A DNA stretch of 53,264 nucleotides from Bacteroidales bacterium (GCA_007131245.1 SLQX01000018.1:1-53264), one strand, 5' to 3'; shown: positions 38,558 through 49,628, numbered from the stretch's first letter. Translations and numbers: made by a program. Notes: generated by a model from the sequence alone, not told the origin.

Positions 38558-40600
38558 TCACGACAATTTTTTCAGAACAATAACGCGCGCCTGCTCCTCC
38601 ACCACCCTGGCGAAAAACTCACGCAAACGGCTGTACTCTTCGGCTGTAAACAAGGGTTTGCTTAAATCAAACTGTATTTGCACTTCAATGAACTGATCCC
38701 CGTTGATAACAAAAGTACTCTTGTAACTAGCTCCCCCGTTTCGGCCGGGAATTCTGAAATTGGCACCTACGGGAAGCTCATCCACTACATAACCTTCAGG
38801 GATATTCACTTTCACCTTATACTCACGCTGAACCGGATATACAAAATCAACCGGGAAAAGTCTTTCCTCTCTACGGAACGGATTGCTTTCCATCTGATCA
38901 TTCAGTAATGGATTGACATAGATAATATCACGAGGACCGGGATCTGTTTCAGGAATTTCAAATTCATAAACCGTTTCAAGAGGGTTGCCCCAATCATCAT
39001 CATGGGCCATTTCAAATGATATGAGCTCCAGGCCAGCACCGGATGCTTCAAATTCATCCATATAATCTTCCGGTGAATCATAGTCGTTATAATTATCAAG
39101 CATGCGGAGGCGAATCTGATTCTGTTTCTTCCTTACTATTTTTGCTTCAACCGAACCGCAATTTTTAACAAAAAGCTCTGATTCGGTTTTCAGGATATTA
39201 TTTTCATCTCCCTTTAAATCAATCCATTTTCCTTCGCCATCCACGACCAGGCGTCCCTTATCATTAATACACCTTTCGGGCAAGAGGAAATACGGTGTTA
39301 TATCCTCTGTTGCATCCAGCAGGTACTCCTGCCCATCGATGGAGGCCCTGGCTATCACATAGTTAAAGTTTTTAAGCATAATCTGCATGGGCGGAATAAT
39401 CCCATTGGCTCTTGTACTAAGAATGACAGGATCTGCATCTATATCCAGTTCCCGCAGAAGCATTACCAACATGAGATTTATATCTGCTGCATTTCCCTGC
39501 TTATCATCCCAGGAACGTCGCAAACTTTGTGTTGCAAACAACCCGTTATTCCGGTTCCATGTCATCTCACTTTGAATAAGTTTAAAAGCAGCTATCAATC
39601 TTTCTTCGGGTTCCGGGTGTTGCGCCATTATCCGGTCCTTTTCTTCTCCGATAAACCTTGTTCTATTGAACACCCCCCCAAAATTGGAAGATCTCAAAAG
39701 CTGGTCATTCAGCTGGCCCCAGCTGCTGCTGTAATCAGTGACACGGCCATGCGGCATGCGAAAAGACAGAAGCTCATGTTCTATTTTAGACAAATAGTTG
39801 ACAGGGGCATTCATAAATGGCTCGACAGTAAAAGCTGGCGCATCTTCAATCCTCATAAAAAATTGGTTCTCCTCATAGTCAACTCTGGCAGAATGCTTTG
39901 AGGTTTGATTCAAAAAATGATTTTCCTCCCACTCCACGGTAAAGTTTCGATTTTGTCTGCGTTGATCTACACTATCAAGCACCAGAAAACCCTGCATCAT
40001 TGCACGGTAATTAAAATATTCGGGTATCAACATCCTGAACTCACTAAAAACCGTTGGATACTCACTTTGAAAGTACCATGTAGGCAATGTTTGCAAAAAG
40101 GGTGATTCTATGGTATATTCGATTTCAAAAACACTACCCTCCCTTATGGCCGGAAGACTAAAATTAACACTTGTGAGATGATCACTTACCTCCTCTTCAT
40201 AAGCATCACCTCTACTAAAACGAACCCGCTCAACTCTGTTTCCTTCTTTATTAAATGTGTTACCTCTTAACCTGGTGATTCTTTCTCTGCTGGATCCTGA
40301 GCTATAAAGCCTGATGTGGAAGTCAGCAACATCAAAGGCATCTTTATCAAAAATTTTTACCCGCTTATGCCGGGTAAAATAGCTTGTGAACCCTTTATTC
40401 CTGTGATAATTGATTTCAAGAATACCATAATCACCCAACACAACAGCCTTAGCTGTAGTGTCGGAAGGATAATAATCCATGTCCAGATAATAATCATCCA
40501 CATGTCGATAACGCATAGGTACATCCTGAGTCGAGCCACAGGAGGTCATAATAATTAACGGTAAAAGAAGATAACAAAATTGCAAACGACCGATTTTCAT
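38558..40600 (-). CDS. DUF3857-type transglutaminase-like lipoprotein, paralog of the downstream gene
   Basis: 680 aa. Lipobox (LLPLIIMTSCGS). Same architecture (LRGNTFNKEGNRVERVRFSR, FEIEYTIESPFLQTLPTWYFQSEYPTVFSEFRMLIPEY). Catalytic-region equivalent RSWDDKQGNAADINLMLVMLLRELDIDADPVIL. Confidence 0.85.
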   Translation of the reverse strand: MKIGRLQFCYLLLPLIIMTSCGSTQDVPMRYRHVDDYYLDMDYYPSDTTAKAVVLGDYGILEINYHRNKGFTSYFTRHKRVKIFDKDAFDVADFHIRLYSSGSSRERITRLRGNTFNKEGNRVERVRFSRGDAYEEEVSDHLTSVNFSLPAIREGSVFEIEYTIESPFLQTLPTWYFQSEYPTVFSEFRMLIPEYFNYRAMMQGFLVLDSVDQRRQNRNFTVEWEENHFLNQTSKHSARVDYEENQFFMRIEDAPAFTVEPFMNAPVNYLSKIEHELLSFRMPHGRVTDYSSSWGQLNDQLLRSSNFGGVFNRTRFIGEEKDRIMAQHPEPEERLIAAFKLIQSEMTWNRNNGLFATQSLRRSWDDKQGNAADINLMLVMLLRELDIDADPVILSTRANGIIPPMQIMLKNFNYVIARASIDGQEYLLDATEDITPYFLLPERCINDKGRLVVDGEGKWIDLKGDENNILKTESELFVKNCGSVEAKIVRKKQNQIRLRMLDNYNDYDSPEDYMDEFEASGAGLELISFEMAHDDDWGNPLETVYEFEIPETDPGPRDIIYVNPLLNDQMESNPFRREERLFPVDFVYPVQREYKVKVNIPEGYVVDELPVGANFRIPGRNGGASYKSTFVINGDQFIEVQIQFDLSKPLFTAEEYSRLREFFARVVEEQARVIVLKKLS

Positions 40601-40925
40601 AAGTGTTAATTTTTTACATATGATAAAATGTTAACCGAAGGCTTGCAAGGGTTAATTTTCTTTTAAAACAAGTCCTTCATTGTCGACAAATTTATGTTTT
40701 TTTTAATTAATTAAACATAAAATCATATGTTTTAACAATACCCATGACGTTATTTTTTAATGTTTCCAAACAAAACCCCTTATAATTAAGCACACTTTTT
40801 CTTCCACCTGTATGCATACAGATAACAGGACATTGTATCAATAAGATATTTTTTAAGGCTTGTTTAGCATGAGAAATAGTTGCTGCCACCTTTCTATTTT
40901 CTGGTTCAAACAGGCAAAGCAACCA

Positions 40926-41636
40926 TCAGGTGTGGGATACAGGGTATTTCTGCATTACACCGGAGGGTATGATATGCACCCCTTCCGTGTCCTCCTGCAT
41001 TTTGTCCAGCATACAGATAGCTACCTGGGAGGCATGAATGGCTTTTATATTGGCGGGCATAATCCATTTGAAGGTCTTCATGACCCTTTTTCCGATTTCC
41101 TCGCCCAGCCGAAACTCATCCCTATGACCCAGCAGCATAGAGGGTCGAAAGATATGGATAGCTTTAAATGGGAGTTCTCTCAGGGATTCTTCTACCTGCC
41201 CTTTTATCTTGTTGTAAAAAATCCACGAACTGGAATTGGCTCCCATAGCACTAACCAGTGCATACCTGGTGGCACCATTTTCCAGGGCCAGGCGGGCAAT
41301 CTGTAAAGGATATTCATAATCCACCTCCCGGAAGGCCTCCCGGGAACCTGCTTTTTTTATGGTCGTGCCCAAACAACAGTAAATATGATCCGCATTCACA
41401 AAAATCTTCTCAGGTTTTTTGTAATCATACACGTGTTGCTTGAGTCTGGGGTGATCCAGGTTTAAGGGTTTTCTTACCAGTATAATTATCTGCTCATATG
41501 TTTCTCTTTCCAGCAATAGCTGAACCAGGGAAAATCCGGTTAACCCGCTGGCTCCGGCCACCAGGGCTGTCTTTTTGCTGTTCTTTTTTTTCATAACCAT
41601 TTTTCTCAATAAAAAATCAAAATGTTCGGGCAACAA
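40926..41636 (-). CDS. NAD(P)-binding Rossmann-fold oxidoreductase (HTATIP2-like)
   Basis: 236 aa. KKTALVAGASGLTGFSLVQLLLERETYEQIIILVRKPL, YCCLGTTIKKAGSREAFREVDYEYPLQIARLALENGATRYALVSAMGANSSSWIFYNKIKGQVEESL. The start may be one of the internal Met codons. Confidence 0.88.
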   Translation of the reverse strand: MLPEHFDFLLRKMVMKKKNSKKTALVAGASGLTGFSLVQLLLERETYEQIIILVRKPLNLDHPRLKQHVYDYKKPEKIFVNADHIYCCLGTTIKKAGSREAFREVDYEYPLQIARLALENGATRYALVSAMGANSSSWIFYNKIKGQVEESLRELPFKAIHIFRPSMLLGHRDEFRLGEEIGKRVMKTFKWIMPANIKAIHASQVAICMLDKMQEDTEGVHIIPSGVMQKYPVSHT

Positions 41637-41773
41637 GATTTCTCAGCATCTATTTTGACAGGCAAGCCCGCTAAAAAGATGATTGTTTTGAAATCCGACA
41701 GCCCTTACCTGTATTAATTGAAAGTCCAACTTCTACAAACGACAATAATCTCATCACAGAAGAAACAATCGTT

Positions 41774-43129
41774 TTACCTGGAATCTTTGCCCCTGTTATT
41801 GTTTTTACGAGGGCGATCAGAGGGTTTCCGGTCATTGTATCCTTTTCTCCCCCCCTGCTTCGTATTTCGCTTCTCCCCGGAACTGGTTCCTCCATCTTTT
41901 CGGCTGCTTTGGGTAGACTGACGCTTTCGCCGACCACGAAAGCGGCCTGGTCCCCCTTTCCGGTCAAAGCTTTTTTGCTTCTCAGGTGCATATTCAGGTG
42001 AATCTCCAAGAAACTCTGGAACCGGTAGCTTGGGGACACTGGCATCGATAAGTCTTTCAACCCCTGCAAAAGTCCGTTGTTCTGCTTCACCAATAAAAGT
42101 GATTGCAACACCTGTCCGTGCAGCTCGTGCCGTTCGTCCTACCCGGTGAACATAATCCTCAGGGTCACCCGGTGCATCAAAATTGACAACAAGACTGATG
42201 TTATCCACATCAATACCCCTTGCCAATACATCGGTGGCCACAATAACTCTCAGAGCTTTGTTTTTGAAGTTGCGTAGTATTTCGCCCCGCTCACTTTGCT
42301 CCAGGTCCGAATGAAATGCCCGGGCATCGGCCTTTTTGTTTTTAAGTAATTCGTGAATCTTTTTCACCTTTACTTTGGTGCTGGCAAACACCAGTACCGA
42401 ATCATATTCAGGGTTATCGAGCAACGATAAAAGCAATTTTTCTTTCTGACGGTCATAAACGACATAGGCTTGTTGACGTACACCCTCTGCAGGCTTGGAT
42501 AAAGACAAGTTGATTTTTTCGGGTTTATGCAAAATACGATTAGCCAGGGTTTCTATTTTGGGAGGCATTGTGGCGCTAAATAACAAAGTTTGCCGTTGCT
42601 TGGGCAAATAGCTGATAATACGCATGATGTCCTCAAAAAACCCCATGTCGAGCATTCGGTCAGCCTCATCAAGCACCAGGTGCTTTAAGCCTGTAAAGTC
42701 ATAAGTCTCCATGGAAAGCATGGCAATCAACCGACCCGGTGTGGCCACTACAATGTCAGCACCTTTGGTCAGACTTCTTTTCTGAGCTTCCCAGGTTACT
42801 CCATCACCTCCTCCAAAAACAGCCATGGAACTTACCGATACAAAGTATCCCAGCCCTTCAATTTGTTGGTCAATTTGCTGGGCAAGCTCGCGTGTGGGTA
42901 CAATAACAAGGGTGTTAAGTCCATGGGTTTGTTCTTTTCTGATTTTATGTAGTACGGGTAATATAAAAGCGGCCGTCTTGCCCGTGCCAGTTTGAGCGCA
43001 GGCAAGTACATCTTTGTTTTCAAGTATTTTCGGTATAACTTGCTCCTGGACTGGGGTGGCTTTACGGAAACCCATTGCATCCAGCCCTTCAAGCAATGAT
43101 GGATCTAATGCTAAATTTTTAAATTCCAA
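41774..43129 (-). CDS. DEAD-box RNA helicase (RhlE-like) with basic C-terminal tail
   Basis: 451 aa. AQTGTGKTAAFILP, VPTRELAQQ, VATPGRL, VLDEADRMLD, LLFSATMP, VIVATDVLARGIDVDNISLVVNFDAPGDPEDYVHRVGRTARA; C-terminal RKKNNNRGKDSR tail. Confidence 0.97.
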   Translation of the reverse strand: MEFKNLALDPSLLEGLDAMGFRKATPVQEQVIPKILENKDVLACAQTGTGKTAAFILPVLHKIRKEQTHGLNTLVIVPTRELAQQIDQQIEGLGYFVSVSSMAVFGGGDGVTWEAQKRSLTKGADIVVATPGRLIAMLSMETYDFTGLKHLVLDEADRMLDMGFFEDIMRIISYLPKQRQTLLFSATMPPKIETLANRILHKPEKINLSLSKPAEGVRQQAYVVYDRQKEKLLLSLLDNPEYDSVLVFASTKVKVKKIHELLKNKKADARAFHSDLEQSERGEILRNFKNKALRVIVATDVLARGIDVDNISLVVNFDAPGDPEDYVHRVGRTARAARTGVAITFIGEAEQRTFAGVERLIDASVPKLPVPEFLGDSPEYAPEKQKSFDRKGGPGRFRGRRKRQSTQSSRKDGGTSSGEKRNTKQGGRKGYNDRKPSDRPRKNNNRGKDSR

Positions 43130-43232
43130 TTTTTGTAATATTTCGGTTGGTTAAAACTATATTTGTTCCCTGCAAAGTTAATAATATCAAGGAAATATTT
43201 GAACCGCAGGTTATTCAGAAAACAAAACACTC

Positions 43233-43679
43233 ATGAAAAACAAAACACAAAAAATCGCAATCATCTCCATGTTTCTGGCAATGGTGTTTGTATCAGTATC
43301 TGGCAAAGCTTCAGAAAAAGAGGCGGTCAGGGAAGTAGTACAATCTGCTTATGTGGATGGATTTCAAAACCTTGGGGGTAGAAATGCCATGGAAAAAGGT
43401 TTCCACCCTGATTTTGTGATGGTTCTCAACCGCAGTGGTGAACTCTCAGATTTACCCCTGGAGCGCATGATAGAGATTACAGAACAACGCTCAAACAACC
43501 CCGAATACCAACATGTGGAAGTAAAAGCCCGCTTTTTGGATATCGACATAACAGGAAATGCTGCCATGGTAAAAATTGAGCTTTTCCGGGATGGGGAAAA
43601 GCTTTTTACAGACTACCTGGGCCTATATAAGTTTGATGATGGCTGGAAAATTTTCAACAAGCTTTACCATCAGCATTAA
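43233..43679 (+). CDS. Putative lumazine-binding / NTF2-like secreted protein
   Basis: 148 aa. Signal peptide, then EAVREVVQSAYVDGFQNLGGRNAMEKGFHPDFVMV...VKIELFRDGEKLFTDYLGLYKFDDGWKIFNKLYHQH. Confidence 0.82.
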   Translation: MKNKTQKIAIISMFLAMVFVSVSGKASEKEAVREVVQSAYVDGFQNLGGRNAMEKGFHPDFVMVLNRSGELSDLPLERMIEITEQRSNNPEYQHVEVKARFLDIDITGNAAMVKIELFRDGEKLFTDYLGLYKFDDGWKIFNKLYHQH

Positions 43680-43744
43680 GGGTATCAGCAGCCGATGAGT
43701 GCCCCCCCACACCAGGGGTCATGCAATAAAGGTCGGATTTGATT

Positions 43745-44773
43745 TCATCGAACTTTCCCCTCTTCAGCAAACATTTCAAAAAAACCTGCTGTATTGTGGG
43801 CAGCTTCTTCAATGGTACGGAAACTCAGGTTCAGGTCCTGCACAATCTTTTCATTGGAAAACTGAAAGTTGCTGTTGGCACTTCGGGCTGTTTCGCGGGT
43901 AATGAGAGGATTGCTGCCAGTCACGATACTACGGACCTTCTCAAGGCGCCAGGCAGCTTCACTGAGGAGTGGGCCAGCCTTAAAAAACGGCGGTTTTACC
44001 CTGGCATGCCTGGCTATCATCTCAAACAGTGCCTTATAGCTCATGTTTTCACTGTTTACAATATACCTTTCATTTACAATATCCTTCTCCATGAGTTCTT
44101 TCATGGCTTTGGACACATCCCGGGCATCCACAAATCCTGTAGCACCAGTACTGTAAAACCGTAAGCCATTTTTCACTGTGGTAAAAAGCCTTGCACTGGA
44201 ACGGTATGGATCCCCCGGGCCAATAATAACTGAAGGATTGACAATCACCACATTCAACCCTTCCTCCGACCCTCTCCAAACTTCTCTTTCAGCACCAAAC
44301 TTGCTAATGGAGTAATACGAGTTTTTCCGGGATGTTTTCCAAATCAAAGACTCATCCACCCACGTACCTGTATCGGGGCGGCCCACAGCAGAAATACTAC
44401 TGCAATGACAAAATTTTTCAACACCCTCCAGCAAGCAGGCATTTACAAGGTTGGCTGTACCCTCAATGTTTATTTTCAGCATCCAGGGACGCTCCGAGGG
44501 GATAAAAGAAACCACGGCGGCACAATGAAAAACCTTCTTTACCCCTTTCAAAGCTTCCCGCAAACTTATAATATCCGATATATCGCCGTCTACCCATTCA
44601 ATTTTTTCAAATTGCTCCTCATAACCGGTGGGGTTATACCAACGGAAAATCTTTTTCACAATGTCAAGCCGGCTACTTTTGCGTTTCAGCGCCCTTACAC
44701 GCTCTCCGGATGCAGTTAGATCATAAATCAGGTGAGAGCCTACCAGACCGGAACCTCCTGTTAATAATATCAT
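43745..44773 (-). CDS. NAD-dependent epimerase/dehydratase family protein (extended SDR)
   Basis: 342 aa. MILLTGGSGLVGSHLIYDLTASGERVRALKR, VFHCAAVVSF, YYSISKFGAEREVWRG, VVIVNPSVIIGPGD. Confidence 0.93.
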   Translation of the reverse strand: MILLTGGSGLVGSHLIYDLTASGERVRALKRKSSRLDIVKKIFRWYNPTGYEEQFEKIEWVDGDISDIISLREALKGVKKVFHCAAVVSFIPSERPWMLKINIEGTANLVNACLLEGVEKFCHCSSISAVGRPDTGTWVDESLIWKTSRKNSYYSISKFGAEREVWRGSEEGLNVVIVNPSVIIGPGDPYRSSARLFTTVKNGLRFYSTGATGFVDARDVSKAMKELMEKDIVNERYIVNSENMSYKALFEMIARHARVKPPFFKAGPLLSEAAWRLEKVRSIVTGSNPLITRETARSANSNFQFSNEKIVQDLNLSFRTIEEAAHNTAGFFEMFAEEGKVR

Positions 44774-44847
44774 TTTTCACTATTTTTACAAATATACAGT
44801 TGGTTGAAATAAAACTTAAAAATTGCTGGTTTTTAACATTTAGTGCG

Positions 44848-44855
44848 TATTTTTG
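44848..44855 (+). promoter_or_regulatory. Possible Bacteroidetes -7 element (TATTTTTG) upstream of the tyrS leader
   Basis: TATTTTTG at 44848-44855 matches TAnnTTTG; an upstream TTG lies at a 22-nt gap. About 460 bp from the tyrS start. Confidence 0.3.
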
Positions 44856-45315
44856 CCGTTTTTGTTCAACCAGTTACTTTAACAAATATACAACTTAATA
44901 GGTTTGCATAACATCCGGCCTGACAAGACAGCAAAAGCAAAATGGGGCACTGAGTCCGGCTGGCGGTAGCTCTGTCAATTCCCTAACAAGTTTTACCCGA
45001 GTTGGTTTAACTGTCGGTAAAGGAGATTGAAGGTGCTTATCAAACGTTATTTTAGTTGTCACTTACTCTGTAGCTGCCAACCTGGAGAGGAGATGAGGCG
45101 ATAAATAAAGTGCAGCGATAATAACAGAAAACCGGGTACAAAAAAATTTTTACGTTTTCATCAATTTGTACATCACAAACTTTTTACCTTTATTATCATA
45201 TTACCAATAAAAACAGATACATTAACCACAACGGCCAGCATGCAATAGTCTAAAGGCTTAATCAAAACGGCTGGCAGGCTTTGCATCTGACGATACTAAA
45301 ACAATTTCCTATCCA

Positions 45316-46599
45316 ATGAATTTCATTGAAGAACTAAAATGGCGCGGCATGATCCACGATATGATGCCGGGCACCGAAGACCAACTCAACAAAGAAATTA
45401 CTGCAGCCTATGTGGGCATTGACCCAACGGCTGACTCTTTGCACATTGGCCACCTGGTAAGTGTAATGATGCTCAAACATTTTCAGGTAGCAGGCCACAA
45501 ACCCATCGTACTTGTGGGAGGTGCCACGGGAATGATTGGTGACCCATCAGGCAAATCGGCAGAAAGAAACTTGCTTACCGAAGATATGTTACGCCACAAT
45601 CAGGAGTCTATTAAAAAACAGCTTAAACAGTTTCTGGACTTTGACAGCAACACTCCAACACGCGCAGAAATGGTCAATAATTACGACTGGATGAAAGAAT
45701 TCTCCTTCCTTGATTTTATCAGGGATGTGGGCAAGCATATCACGGTTAATTATATGATGGCCAAAGACTCAGTGAAAAAACGAATCAGTGGGGAAGCCCG
45801 CGAAGGGCTCTCTTTTACGGAGTTCACTTACCAGCTGGTGCAAGGATACGATTTTCTGCACCTATACCAGGACAAAAACTGCAAACTGCAGATGGGAGGC
45901 TCCGACCAGTGGGGCAACATCACCACAGGAACTGAGCTTATACGAAGAAAAACCGGGGGCGAAGCCTTTGCCCTTACCTGCCCGCTTATCACCAAAGCCG
46001 ATGGTGGCAAGTTTGGCAAAACAGAAAAAGGAAATATATGGCTTGACCCCAACTATACATCTCCCTACCAATTCTTCCAGTTTTGGCTGAACTGCTCCGA
46101 TGAGGACGCAGCAAAATACATCAGGATTTTCACCCTGTTCTCCAGGGAAAAAATCGAGGAGATTATCCAGGAGCATACCCAGCAACCCCATTTGAGGCTC
46201 TTACAAAAAGAGTTGGCAAAGGATATTACCATACGGGTACACAACCAAAAAGAGTATGATACCGCTGTGGAGGCATCCCAGATTTTGTTTGGCAAAGGAA
46301 CAACAGCAACTTTGAAAAAACTTCCTGAAAATGTCCTGCTGGATGTTTTTGAGGGCGTACCCATGTTTACCATCTCCAGATCATCCCTGGAAGAGGGTAT
46401 ACCCATCGTGGACTTCCTGGGAGACCAAATACTAAAATCAAAAGGAGAAGCCCGACGCGCGCTCAAGGAAGGGAGTATCAGCATCAATAAAAATAAAATA
46501 AACGATCAGTTTACCGTTGACTCAACAACTCTGCTCAACAACAGGTACATCCTTGCCCAGCGGGGCAAAAAGAACTTCTACCTGGTTAAAGCAGAATAA
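45316..46599 (+). CDS. tyrS: Tyrosyl-tRNA synthetase
   Basis: 427 aa. [89 protein letters not shown]-terminal S4-like domain. Confidence 0.98.
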   Translation: MNFIEELKWRGMIHDMMPGTEDQLNKEITAAYVGIDPTADSLHIGHLVSVMMLKHFQVAGHKPIVLVGGATGMIGDPSGKSAERNLLTEDMLRHNQESIKKQLKQFLDFDSNTPTRAEMVNNYDWMKEFSFLDFIRDVGKHITVNYMMAKDSVKKRISGEAREGLSFTEFTYQLVQGYDFLHLYQDKNCKLQMGGSDQWGNITTGTELIRRKTGGEAFALTCPLITKADGGKFGKTEKGNIWLDPNYTSPYQFFQFWLNCSDEDAAKYIRIFTLFSREKIEEIIQEHTQQPHLRLLQKELAKDITIRVHNQKEYDTAVEASQILFGKGTTATLKKLPENVLLDVFEGVPMFTISRSSLEEGIPIVDFLGDQILKSKGEARRALKEGSISINKNKINDQFTVDSTTLLNNRYILAQRGKKNFYLVKAE

Positions 46600-46624
46600 T
46601 CTATTCACTCATAACTCAACCAAC

Positions 46625-49021
46625 ATGACAGCAATACCCAAATCCTTTTTACTATTTATTATGGTCGTCTTACCGGGGTTTCTCCTGGTAAGCTGCCAAC
46701 AAAAGCCCGTCCAGCTTTTTGGCGAAGGAAATGACATTTTCGGACTGGCATCACCTATTGAATTGCAGGAGGAGATTACCGAAGTTGTCCTGGCTGACTA
46801 TTTTCGCCTGGAATCGCTGCAACACATTGATTCCGTTGAAGCGCACCCCGCATTCAGGGTAACACTGCAAGAGGGCAACCAACAACTTGAGCTTGCACCT
46901 GTAACCCTCAACATACCCCCACTCTCGGCGCTAACTATTTGGATAGATGGCAACCCTTACAGCCTCCTGGTTAAGCAATCGGTTAAGGAAAACCATACTT
47001 TCCGGTTTGACCCCAGGGATCAACGATACAGAAATGTGGCCATCAGGGGTGAAATGACAGACTGGGCGCCCAGACCCATGACCCTGGTGGATGGAGTTTG
47101 GAAAATAAACATGAACCTCAACCCGGGAAGATACCAGTACCTCATTCAGGTTGACGGCCAGGATATGCTAGACCCTGCCAACCCGCAACAGGTCTCCAAT
47201 AACGCCGGAGGGTACAACTCTCTCATAGAAGTTGGCAACATTGACAGAGCCGGCACACCACAATTTACACCCGTCCGGGAGAATGGTTATACCATAACCA
47301 TAAAAACCCAAAACCAGGTTGAGGAAGTTCTGGTCTTTTGGCAAAACTTCATGCTCCCGAAAACAAACATTGATCTTACTGACGGCAAGCTAGACATCAA
47401 AGTCCCGGGTGATGCACTATTAAACGAAAGAAGTTTTATCAGGGTGTTTTCGTACAATGAAACAGGGCAAGGCAATGATTTGCTCATACCCTTGCAATAT
47501 GGTAATGCTGTTACCCAACCCGATATGTTGACCCGTGAAGACAGGGAGGCCACCATCATGTATTTTCTGATGGTAGACCGGTTTTTCAATGGCAATCCTG
47601 ACCGCGACGATCCGGTGGACGACCCGGAGGTGGCAGACAGGGCCAATTTCCATGGAGGTGATTTGGATGGCGTTCTGCAAAAAATACAGGAGGGGTATTT
47701 TACAGATTTAGGGGTGAATGCTGTTTGGTTTTCGCCCATCACCCAGAACCCCCTGGAGGCCTACATCGAATTTCCGGAACCCAAAAGAAAATATACGGGT
47801 TATCACGGCTACTGGCCCATTACCCTTACCACCATCGATCACCGTTTTGGCACCGATGAAGTCCTGGAGCAACTTGTGGAAAGTGCTCACGACCGAGACA
47901 TCAGTGTTTTGCTGGATTTTGTCTCCAATCATGTTCACAAAAACAATCCGTTGATTATCAACAACCCCGACTGGAAAACCACCCTTGAGTTGCCCGACGG
48001 AAGGCAAAACATCAGGATTTGGGACGAACACCGCCTGACCACCTGGTTTGATGATTTCCTGCCCACCCTGGACTTTTCCAAACCCGAGGTTGTGCAAACC
48101 ATGGTAGATAGTGCGTTTTACTGGATTGACCGGTTTAACCTTGACGGTTTTCGCCATGATGCCACAAAACATGTTCCTCTGGAATTTTGGCGCAGCATGA
48201 CCCAAAAGCTGAAAGAGGAAAAGATGTACCCCGAAGACTTCAGACTGTTCCAGATTGGAGAAACTTTCGGCAGCCGTGAACTTATCGGCAGTTATGTTGG
48301 TTCAGGCCTGCTGGACGGTCAGTTCGATTTTAACCTTTACTGGGACGCCAGAAGTACCTTTGCCCTTGACGAGGTTTCTTTTGAGCGCCTGGATTATTCC
48401 TTACACCAATCCTTTGACTATTATGGCCACCAAAACCTTATGGGCAATATCACAGGAAATCACGACATGCCCCGATTTATATCCTATGCCGGTGGCAGCC
48501 TGAGTTTTGATGAAGACGACACCGAACCCGGCTGGCAAAGGGACGTAGGTGTAGGCGACCCAACAGGTTATCAAAAACTTTCTGCACTAACAGCTTTTAC
48601 CCTTACCATCCCGGGCATACCGGTCATATACTATGGCGATGAAATCGGACTTCCCGGCGCCAGTGACCCCGACAGCCGTAGACCCATGGTTTTTGAAAAC
48701 CTCAGCGAAAATCAACAACAGGTAAAAGACAACCTGAAAAAACTCACTGCCATCAGAAGTGATAACCTGGCTTTTATATATGGTGACTTCAACACCCTGA
48801 AAGTTACCGATCAGGCATATGCCTACGCAAGGTCTTATTTTGACAGCCAGGGAATCGTTTTATTTAATAAAGGAGATGAACCCCTGGAAGTAATCATAGA
48901 TTTGCCCCGGACCTTCAGTCAGTTGACTTATGACTCCCATTTTGATACAGAATACCGCATTGAAAATGGCAAACTAACTGCCACACTGCAACCTTACAGC
49001 TTTGAAGTATTAACCCATTAA
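46625..49021 (+). CDS. GH13 alpha-amylase-family enzyme with N-terminal E-set/CBM48-like modules, lipoprotein
   Basis: The ORF starts at 46517 inside tyrS; the likely start is MTAIPKSFLLFIMVVLPGFLLVSCQQ at 46625 (lipobox). GH13 motifs DFVSNHVH, DGFRHDATKHVP, FQIGETFG, ITGNHDMPRF. Confidence 0.93.
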   Translation: MTAIPKSFLLFIMVVLPGFLLVSCQQKPVQLFGEGNDIFGLASPIELQEEITEVVLADYFRLESLQHIDSVEAHPAFRVTLQEGNQQLELAPVTLNIPPLSALTIWIDGNPYSLLVKQSVKENHTFRFDPRDQRYRNVAIRGEMTDWAPRPMTLVDGVWKINMNLNPGRYQYLIQVDGQDMLDPANPQQVSNNAGGYNSLIEVGNIDRAGTPQFTPVRENGYTITIKTQNQVEEVLVFWQNFMLPKTNIDLTDGKLDIKVPGDALLNERSFIRVFSYNETGQGNDLLIPLQYGNAVTQPDMLTREDREATIMYFLMVDRFFNGNPDRDDPVDDPEVADRANFHGGDLDGVLQKIQEGYFTDLGVNAVWFSPITQNPLEAYIEFPEPKRKYTGYHGYWPITLTTIDHRFGTDEVLEQLVESAHDRDISVLLDFVSNHVHKNNPLIINNPDWKTTLELPDGRQNIRIWDEHRLTTWFDDFLPTLDFSKPEVVQTMVDSAFYWIDRFNLDGFRHDATKHVPLEFWRSMTQKLKEEKMYPEDFRLFQIGETFGSRELIGSYVGSGLLDGQFDFNLYWDARSTFALDEVSFERLDYSLHQSFDYYGHQNLMGNITGNHDMPRFISYAGGSLSFDEDDTEPGWQRDVGVGDPTGYQKLSALTAFTLTIPGIPVIYYGDEIGLPGASDPDSRRPMVFENLSENQQQVKDNLKKLTAIRSDNLAFIYGDFNTLKVTDQAYAYARSYFDSQGIVLFNKGDEPLEVIIDLPRTFSQLTYDSHFDTEYRIENGKLTATLQPYSFEVLTH

Positions 49022-49119
49022 TAAAGCAATTATAAATATTTTGCAAAGGTGGCTTCCTCCTGGTAAGATAAAAATTCAAACCCGTGGGAGTTTCCTGAAA
49101 ACCATTTTACTTTTACAAT

Positions 49120-49587
49120 ATGGAAATACGAAAAACCATTGCCCTGGTGGCACATGACAACAGGAAAAAAGAGCTTGCAGAATGGGCCGATTGGAACCGG
49201 GATGCCTTGCATAACCACAACATCATATGCACCGGCACAACCGGGAAAATGATTGAAGAAACCCTGGCGAAGAACGCTGGTAAAAAACAACAGTATAACA
49301 TAACTCGCTTAAAATCGGGCCCGCTGGGCGGAGATCAACAACTTGGAGCGTTGATTGTGGAAAACAAGATTGATATGATGGTCTTCTTTTGGGACCCCAT
49401 GCAACAGCAGCCCCACGACGTGGATGTAAAAGCTTTGCTGAGAATTACGGTATTGTACAACATCCCCACTGCCTGCAACCGCTCAACCGCCGACTTTTTG
49501 GTTTCATCCGGTTTATTCAACATGAGCTACACCCCCAAACCCATGGATGTTAACGATTACCTGAACAGAAAAATTGACACAGACTAA
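49120..49587 (+). CDS. mgsA: Methylglyoxal synthase
   Basis: 155 aa. IALVAHDNRKKELAEWADWNRDALHNHNIICTGTTGKMIEE, LKSGPLGGDQQLGALIVENKIDMMVFFWDPMQQQPHDVDVKALLRITVLYNIPTACNRSTADFL. Confidence 0.97.
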   Translation: MEIRKTIALVAHDNRKKELAEWADWNRDALHNHNIICTGTTGKMIEETLAKNAGKKQQYNITRLKSGPLGGDQQLGALIVENKIDMMVFFWDPMQQQPHDVDVKALLRITVLYNIPTACNRSTADFLVSSGLFNMSYTPKPMDVNDYLNRKIDTD

Positions 49588-49628
49588 AGCCCAAATCAAT
49601 TCATCTCAACCCATTAAATAATAAAATT

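Noticed and set aside
44774-45315. T-box riboswitch upstream of tyrS
   Set aside because: No recognisable T-box sequence or specifier stem, and T-boxes are not expected in Bacteroidetes. Kept only as an unexplained leader.
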